Part shown: in pieces, positions 5,944-10,129 of the stretch
How positions within the stretch are numbered: position 1 is the stretch's first letter
Layout: each line of letters begins with the position of its first letter
Assembly: GCA_947383645.1 (NCBI GenBank)
Contig: CANDEH010000088.1
Span: 1 to 10,129, forward strand
Origin: an uncultured Clostridia bacterium
Lineage (GTDB): Bacteria > Bacillota > Clostridia > Oscillospirales > Oscillospiraceae
Direction: 5' to 3'
DNA length: 10,129 nt
Notes under the pieces: model-generated
Told to the model about the DNA's origin: nothing
The model's database searches: none
Seen by the model: only the letters and a program-made list of their open reading frames with translations
Position numbers and translations under genes: made by a program

Positions 5944-6717
5944 ATGATCCGACTGATTGCCAGCGACATCGACGGCACTCTGCTGCAAAATAAAGCCAAA
6001 ACGATTCCAGAGGAGATCTTCCGCCACATCCGCCGCCTGCGGCAGAGGGGCGTTCTCTTCTGTCCCGCCAGCGGACGGCAGTACACCAGCCTCCGGCGGC
6101 TGTTCGCGCCGGTGGCCGACGAGATCCCCTTCCTCTGTGAAAACGGCGCTATTGTCTACGGCGTGGGAAACCCGGGGGCCGTCCTCTCCAAAACCGCCAT
6201 GGACCGGGCGGCGGCCCTGGCGCTCAGCCGGGATATCTGCGCCCATCCCGACTTTGAGGTGCTGCTCTCCGGGGCCAATACCAGCTATCTGCTGCCCAAG
6301 GGAGATGTGATTCTCCCCCTGGTCCGGGATCGGACGGGCAACAACACTGTGTGCCTCGCCCGTCTGGAGGAGGTCCCGGAGGATATTCTGAAGGTCTCCT
6401 GCTTCTCCCCCAAGGGCGCCGCGCTGGCGGAGGAGGTCCTCCTCCCCCGGCACGGCGGCGCTCCCTTCCAGGCCGCGGTGGCCGGGGACACCTGGCTGGA
6501 CTTTACCGTGGCCGACAAGGGCACCGGGCTTGTGGGGCTCTGCCGAAGTCTCGGCATCGCGCTGGAGGATGTGATGGCCTTCGGCGACAACTACAACGAC
6601 CTGCCCATGCTGGACATCGTGGGACACCCCTACCTGATGGAGAACGCGGCCCAGGCGCTGCACCCCCTGATCCCCCGGCACTGCCGCCGGGTGGCGGATA
6701 TACTGGAGACGCTGTAA
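5944..6717 (+). CDS. Cof-type HAD-IIB family phosphatase
   Basis: Cytoplasmic haloacid-dehalogenase hydrolase of 257 residues. Family members remove phosphate from sugar phosphates, nucleotides or cofactors such as pyridoxal phosphate. All four motifs are visible: I, DIDGTLL with nucleophile Asp8 and acid/base Asp10; II, PASGRQ with Ser43; III, Lys192 in VADKGTGL; IV, GDNYNDLPML with Asp215 and Asp219 for magnesium. The type IIB cap occupies the middle, about 85-185. Length fits the family (about 260-280). The ATG at 5944 gives the expected start immediately before motif I. Substrate specificity cannot be read. It lies 109 bp after the regulator gene on the same strand, so a link to the putative phosphorylated ligand of the sensor system is possible but unproven; such enzymes are common and often unlinked. 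It is followed 17 bp later by a small acidic protein gene. Confidence 0.93.
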   Translation: MIRLIASDIDGTLLQNKAKTIPEEIFRHIRRLRQRGVLFCPASGRQYTSLRRLFAPVADEIPFLCENGAIVYGVGNPGAVLSKTAMDRAAALALSRDICAHPDFEVLLSGANTSYLLPKGDVILPLVRDRTGNNTVCLARLEEVPEDILKVSCFSPKGAALAEEVLLPRHGGAPFQAAVAGDTWLDFTVADKGTGLVGLCRSLGIALEDVMAFGDNYNDLPMLDIVGHPYLMENAAQALHPLIPRHCRRVADILETL

Positions 6718-6734
6718 GCAGAGAGGAGACGGAC

Positions 6735-6962
6735 ATGGAGATCATTATCGACTTTACACCCGACCGGCCCGATATTGAGGATATGTGCCCGGAGGCGCTG
6801 CGCCGGTACCGGCAGGAGATTGAGGAGCAGATCGCCGACCTGGATGAGCGGGAGCCGGAGGACATGGACAGCGAGGCGTACGACGCCTGGGCCGACCGGC
6901 ACGAGGCGCTGGAGGACATCCGGGACGAGATCAAGGAGCGGCTGGAGGAGCTGGGAGAATGA
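6735..6962 (+). CDS. Small highly acidic helical protein, unknown function
   Basis: A 75-residue protein not recognised as a named family. It has 29 Asp/Glu against 9 Arg/Lys, net about -20. After a short hydrophobic start (MEIIIDFTPD) nearly all of it reads as amphipathic helix: ALRRYRQEIEEQIADLDERE, a hinge PEDMDSEAYDAWADRH, then ALEDIRDEIKERLEEL, suggesting a two-helix coiled-coil hairpin. GAGGAG (6723-6728) lies 6 bases ahead of the ATG. It is 17 bp after the HAD gene and its stop overlaps the next start by 4 bp (ATGA), so it is almost surely a real, translationally coupled gene although short. No signal peptide or membrane segment. A partner-binding role with the neighbouring YqfO-like protein is conceivable, without further evidence. 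Confidence 0.8.
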   Translation: MEIIIDFTPDRPDIEDMCPEALRRYRQEIEEQIADLDEREPEDMDSEAYDAWADRHEALEDIRDEIKERLEELGE

Positions 6963-7291
6963 TGGAGTTTTCTTACTGCAAGCTGGAAATTTTTGTGCCG
7001 GAGAGCCACCTGGAGGCCATTCAGCGGGCCTTGCAGGCGGTGGACGCGGGGCACATCGGGCGGTACGACTGCTGTATGAGCTACCACCCGGTCACCGGGT
7101 GCTGGCGGCCTCTGGAGGGGGCGGCGCCCTATCTGGGGAGCGTGGGGGAGATCAGCGCCGAGCCGGAGCTGAAGGTGGAGGTCACCTGCCCCGCGGAGCG
7201 GGCGGCGGAGACCGTGGCGGCGGTGAAGGCGGCGCACCCCTACGAGGAGCCGGTGGTGAATGTGATTCCCTTGTGGCAGATTGGGATCTGA
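6959..7291 (+). CDS. Stand-alone YqfO/NIF3 C-terminal-like domain protein
   Basis: A 110-residue protein matching the PII/CutA-like domain found inserted or appended in YqfO/NIF3 (GTP cyclohydrolase 1 type 2-like) proteins, here alone. Visible marks: YCKLEIFVPESHLEAIQRAL at the start, AGHIGRYDCC at 30-39, the T/G-x-WRPLEGAAPYLG segment at about 46-60, VGEI, KVEVTCP, and the closing AAHPYEEPVVNVIPL with HPYEEP at 93-98. The NIF3 metal-binding halves are missing and there is no room for them, so this is a single-domain protein by design, not a truncation. Two adjacent in-frame ATGs (6959, 6962) are possible; the first overlaps the upstream stop as ATGA, with GGAGG at 6944-6948 inside the preceding gene. 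Biochemical role of these stand-alone domains is not established to my knowledge. Confidence 0.85.
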   Translation: MMEFSYCKLEIFVPESHLEAIQRALQAVDAGHIGRYDCCMSYHPVTGCWRPLEGAAPYLGSVGEISAEPELKVEVTCPAERAAETVAAVKAAHPYEEPVVNVIPLWQIGI

Positions 7292-7301
7292 TTTGAATAG
7301 A

Positions 7302-7343
7302 ACAACAGCAGCCCCCCCGCAGATTGTGGGGGGCTGCTGTTGT
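7302..7343. terminator. Bidirectional intrinsic terminator
   Basis: ACAACAGCAGCCCCCC (7302-7317) pairs perfectly with GGGGGGCTGCTGTTGT (7328-7343), a 16-bp stem with a 10-base loop. It lies between two converging transcription units, 10 bp after the YqfO-like stop and 7 bp after the SUKH gene stop. Flanking T-runs are weak in both directions (TTGTCTATC on plus; TGTTGTTCTATT on minus), but position and strength support a shared terminator. Confidence 0.85.
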
Positions 7344-7350
7344 CTATCGG

Positions 7351-7857
7351 TCAGGGGGCGGCGAAGTAGTCCGCTTTTTCATCCAGGCGGTCTAAAAACT
7401 CCTCCAGGGAGGCCGCGATTTTGCGGCTGGGGGAGAGGTAGTAGACCGCCCCGTCGGTGAGGCCCAGGTAGATGAGGCTGTCCTCGTCGCCATAGTCGCA
7501 GAGGGCCAGGAGGGCGTGGTTCTCCAGATTCTCCCAAGCGCGGTCGCGGAAGGTTATCCACAGGTCCTCCGCGCCCTCGTCCTCCGGCTCGAAGTACAGC
7601 TCCAGCAGCTCGCCGGGGGAGAAGATGCGGTAGCGCCCCCTCTTCCGCCGCTCTCTGGCGCAGAGGAAGCCGATGCCCAGCTCCCGGTAGAAGGCCAGAA
7701 GGACCTCCGGCAGGGTGATCTCCAGCTCCTCCTCCAGCGCCCGGATGTTTTCCCGCTCCTCTGCGAGATCCAGGGCCTTGAAGTAGTGGCGATCTTTCGT
7801 CCCGCGCAGTCCCTCCCAGTCGGGGTGGACGTACCGGTTCCACTTTTCAAAGGCCAT
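7351..7857 (-). CDS. SUKH (SMI1/KNR4) family protein
   Basis: A 168-residue cytoplasmic protein. It carries the SUKH pattern: an N-terminal part FEKWNRYVHPDWEGL, then IRALEEELEITLPEVLLAFYRELGIG (the LP-x-x-x-x-x-FY motif), a short RIFSPGELLELYF strand-helix, and a C-terminal DEDSLIYLGLTDGAVYYLSPSRKIAASLEEFLDRL, the usual closing helix. SUKH proteins include many immunity proteins against contact-dependent and polymorphic toxins, but also housekeeping members of unknown role. No toxin gene is near, so immunity is not supported here. The start at 7857 was chosen because GAGGAGA ends 7 bases before it; the in-frame ATG at 7878 has no ribosome site. It begins 22 bp after the FtsK stop on the same strand, so the two are probably co-transcribed, and it ends at the shared terminator. 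Confidence 0.82.
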   Translation of the reverse strand: MAFEKWNRYVHPDWEGLRGTKDRHYFKALDLAEERENIRALEEELEITLPEVLLAFYRELGIGFLCARERRKRGRYRIFSPGELLELYFEPEDEGAEDLWITFRDRAWENLENHALLALCDYGDEDSLIYLGLTDGAVYYLSPSRKIAASLEEFLDRLDEKADYFAAP

Positions 7858-7864
7858 GAGGCCA

Positions 7865-7871
7865 TCTCCTC
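7865..7871 (-). promoter_or_regulatory. Ribosome binding site fixing the SUKH start
   Basis: On the minus strand GAGGAGA precedes the ATG at 7857 by 7 bases. It lies inside the short gap after the FtsK stop and rules against the upstream in-frame ATG at 7878, which would place this sequence within the coding region. Confidence 0.75.
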
Positions 7872-7879
7872 TCTGCACT

Positions 7880-10129
7880 CTACTCCTCGTCCCATGGGGC
7901 GTCGTCCTCGCCGGCGGCGGATTCCACGCTCTCGCCGCCCCGCTTCATTTGCAGCTCCTGCCACTGGGCCTTGGTAATCAGCACCTGGCGGGGCTTGCTG
8001 CCCTCGAAGGGACCCACGATGCCCTGCTCCTCCATCTGGTCCACCAGACGGGCGGCCCGGGAGTAGCCCAGCTTTAAGCGCCGCTGGAGCATGGACACCG
8101 AGGCCATCCCCGTCTCCAGCACCACGTCCACGGCGGCGGGAAAGAGGCCGTCGCTCTCCATCTCCTCCACGGCGGCGCTGGTGCTGCCGTCGTAGCGGTC
8201 CTTCTTGCCGCCCTTCTCCTTCTCGGCCATGGCCTCCTCGATCTTCTGCATGACCTCGTCGGAGTACTCCGCCTCGCCGGACTGCTTGACGAAGGCCACC
8301 ACCCGGTCGATCTCCTCCGGGGTGATGAAGCAGCCCTGAACACGGCGGGGCTTCCCCTCGCCCAGGGGGGCGTAGAGCATGTCGCCCCGGCCCACCAGCT
8401 TCTCCGCGCCGGGGTTGTCCAGGATGATCCGGGACTCTAAGCTGGAGGCCACGGCGAAGGCGATGCGGCTGGGGATGTTGGCCTTCATGAGGCCGGTAAT
8501 CACGTCGGCGGAGGGCCGCTGGGTGGCGATGACCAGGTGGATGCCCGCGGCGCGGCCCATCTGGGCCACCCGGCAGATGCTCTCCTCCACCTCCTTGGCG
8601 GCCACCAGCATCAGGTCCGCCAGCTCGTCGATGACCACCACCACGGTGGCCATCTTCTGCATGTCCTCCCGCTGCTCGGCGATGGCGTTAAACTCCTCTA
8701 ACTTCTTCACGCCCATCTCCGAGAAGGTCTTGTAGCGCTTCATCATCTCAAACACCGCCCACTGGAGGGCTCCGGCGGCCTTCTTGGGGTCGGTGACCAC
8801 GGGAATCAGCAGGTGGGGGATGCCGTTGTAGGGGGCCAGCTCCACCATCTTGGGGTCCACCATGATGAAGCGGACCTCCTCCGGTGTGGACTTGTAGAGG
8901 AGGGAGATGATGAGGCTGTTGGTGCACACGGACTTGCCCGAGCCGGTGGTGCCGGCGATGAGCACGTGGGGCAGTCTCGCGATGTCCCCCACGATGTCCG
9001 CGTTGGCGATGTCCCGGCCCACGGCAAAGGCCACGGCGCTCTTGTGGCCGGCGAAGGTCCGGCTCTCGATCACGTCCCGGATCAGCACCGGGGACACGTG
9101 GCGGTTGGGCACCTCGATGCCCACCACGGCGATCTTGTCCGGCACCGGGGCAATACGCACGCCGCTGGCCCCCAGGGCCAGGGCGATGTCGTCGGAGAGG
9201 TTGGTGATCTTGCTCAGCTTCACCCCCTGCTCCAGGATGAACTCGTACCGGGTCACCGAGGGGCCCCGAATCACGTCGCCGGGGACGGCGTCCACGCCGA
9301 AGCTCACCAGGGTGTCGGCAAGCCTCTGGGCGTTGGTGCGCAGCTCCGCCCCGGCCTCGGCGGGGTTGCCCCCGGCGCTCTGGTTCAAGAGGGTGATGGG
9401 GGGGTAGCGGTACTCCCCCTCGGCGGCGGTGATGGCGCTGTCCAGGGCGGCGGAGACCTCCGCCGCCGCGTCCTCCATCTCCCGCTTCTCCCACCTGCGG
9501 GAGGGGGCGGGGGACGAGAGGCCCTGGACGCTCTCCTCCCGGACGGACGCCGGGGTCTCCCGGACCGTCGGAGTGGCCTCCCGGTCCTCCGGGAGGCGGG
9601 CGCCGGGGAAGTTGATGATCTTTCGCGGCGACGGCGGGGGCACGTTCTCCTCGCTCCGGACCGGGGGTACAGGTTCCGGCGGAGAAACGGGAGGTTCCAC
9701 CGGGGCGGCGGCCGCCGCTCTGGCCTCATAGGACACCGCGGGGCTGGAGAGACCGGCGGGCTCCCGGCGCTCCGACAGGCCGGTGCGCTCCCCGGAGGCG
9801 GTCTGGACCCCCCGGCGGGGCAGCTGGCTCACATCCTCCACAAAGGGGGAGTCCACGCTCTCCGCTTCGCTGGCTGCGGGATGGATCCCCTCCCGCAGCA
9901 CCTGGTCCGGGGTCCGCTGGTCCTTGGACTTCTGGCGGAAGAAGCCGCTGAGAATCCCCGGGCGCTTCTCCCGGACGGCCTCCTCGTCGTCCAGGGGAAT
10001 ATCGATAGCGGGGCGGGACGGGGCGGCGGAGGCGACAGGACGGGCGGCCTGGGCCAGGGCGCGCTTGGGCGGCGGGGCGGGGCGGGCGGGGGGCTCGTCG
10101 TAGTCCTCCTCCTCGTACTCGATGCGCTC
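7880..10129 (-). CDS. ftsK: FtsK/SpoIIIE DNA translocase (C-terminal part)
   Basis: ATP-driven DNA pump that moves chromosome DNA through the septum during division or sporulation. The frame is open to the window edge with 749 residues visible; the N-terminal membrane anchor is outside. Visible residues 1 to about 235 are a Pro/Arg/Glu/Ser-rich linker (PPARPAPPPKRA, later PVEPPVSPPEPVPPV). The alpha/beta motor starts near 240 (YPPITLLNQSAGGN) and includes RGPSVTRYEF and VPDKIAVVGIEVPN. Walker A is GTTGSGKS (residues 393-400, Lys399) and Walker B is VVVVIDELADLM (Asp501, Glu502), followed by RAAGIHLVIATQRPSADVIT. The C-terminal winged-helix gamma domain, about 655-715 (DGLFPAAVDVV...MLQRRLKLGYSRAARLVDQME), reads orientation sequences on DNA. 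A GTG at 9901 would open a frame inside the linker, but the reading frame continues upstream without a stop, so it is not the start. Whether it acts as FtsK or sporulation SpoIIIE cannot be decided. Confidence 0.96.
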   Translation of the reverse strand, partial: ERIEYEEEDYDEPPARPAPPPKRALAQAARPVASAAPSRPAIDIPLDDEEAVREKRPGILSGFFRQKSKDQRTPDQVLREGIHPAASEAESVDSPFVEDVSQLPRRGVQTASGERTGLSERREPAGLSSPAVSYEARAAAAAPVEPPVSPPEPVPPVRSEENVPPPSPRKIINFPGARLPEDREATPTVRETPASVREESVQGLSSPAPSRRWEKREMEDAAAEVSAALDSAITAAEGEYRYPPITLLNQSAGGNPAEAGAELRTNAQRLADTLVSFGVDAVPGDVIRGPSVTRYEFILEQGVKLSKITNLSDDIALALGASGVRIAPVPDKIAVVGIEVPNRHVSPVLIRDVIESRTFAGHKSAVAFAVGRDIANADIVGDIARLPHVLIAGTTGSGKSVCTNSLIISLLYKSTPEEVRFIMVDPKMVELAPYNGIPHLLIPVVTDPKKAAGALQWAVFEMMKRYKTFSEMGVKKLEEFNAIAEQREDMQKMATVVVVIDELADLMLVAAKEVEESICRVAQMGRAAGIHLVIATQRPSADVITGLMKANIPSRIAFAVASSLESRIILDNPGAEKLVGRGDMLYAPLGEGKPRRVQGCFITPEEIDRVVAFVKQSGEAEYSDEVMQKIEEAMAEKEKGGKKDRYDGSTSAAVEEMESDGLFPAAVDVVLETGMASVSMLQRRLKLGYSRAARLVDQMEEQGIVGPFEGSKPRQVLITKAQWQELQMKRGGESVESAAGEDDAPWDEE

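Noticed and set aside
7302..7343. The hairpin near 7320 as a mobile or CRISPR-like repeat
   Set aside because: It is a single copy placed exactly between converging genes and is best explained as a shared terminator.
9899..9901. GTG at 9901 as the FtsK start
   Set aside because: The same frame is open upstream to the window edge, lies in the middle of the linker, and the protein would lack its membrane anchor; it has no special ribosome site.

Overview
The window looks like chromosome of a high-GC, low-GC-ancestry Firmicute, most likely a gut Clostridia of the Oscillospiraceae type (Flavonifractor, Lawsonibacter or Oscillibacter relatives). This rests on strong AGGAGG-type ribosome binding sites, Gram-positive-style lipoprotein signals, a YesM/YesN-type two-component pair, an FtsK/SpoIIIE translocase, and GC-rich coding with AT-rich intergenic control regions. 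The taxonomic placement is inference from style, not from a marker gene.

Left part (1-5834) is one functional unit built around a divergent promoter region (about 2157-2395). Leftward run a large solute-binding lipoprotein (741-2156) and, after a 295-bp structured gap, the start of an FbpB/PotB-like ABC permease cut by the window edge (1-445). Rightward run three overlapping genes: a second, smaller solute-binding lipoprotein (2396-3415), a YesM-like membrane histidine kinase (3412-5094) and a YesN-like AraC-type response regulator (5088-5834). The order binding protein / kinase / regulator matches known three-component sensors (HptA-HptS-HptR for glucose-6-phosphate in Staphylococcus aureus; PgtC-PgtB-PgtA for phosphoglycerates in Salmonella). 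The likely reading is that the second binding protein detects an extracellular ligand, the kinase and regulator relay it, and the regulator switches on the divergent ABC uptake genes. The ligand cannot be read from the sequence; sugar phosphates or other phosphorylated organics are the best guess by analogy.

Middle part (5944-7291) is a short rightward cluster: a Cof-type HAD phosphatase, a very acidic 75-residue coiled-coil protein, and a stand-alone YqfO/NIF3 C-terminal-like domain protein overlapping it by 4 bp. It ends in a strong bidirectional hairpin terminator (7302-7343).

Right part (7351-10129) runs leftward: the C-terminal 749 residues of an FtsK/SpoIIIE DNA translocase (N-terminal membrane domain outside the window), followed 22 bp later by a SUKH/SMI1-KNR4 family protein.

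No tRNA, rRNA, CRISPR array, insertion sequence or integrase was seen. The most interesting material is the ligand-sensing/transport unit with its control region, and the palindromic elements packed between the binding protein and permease genes.
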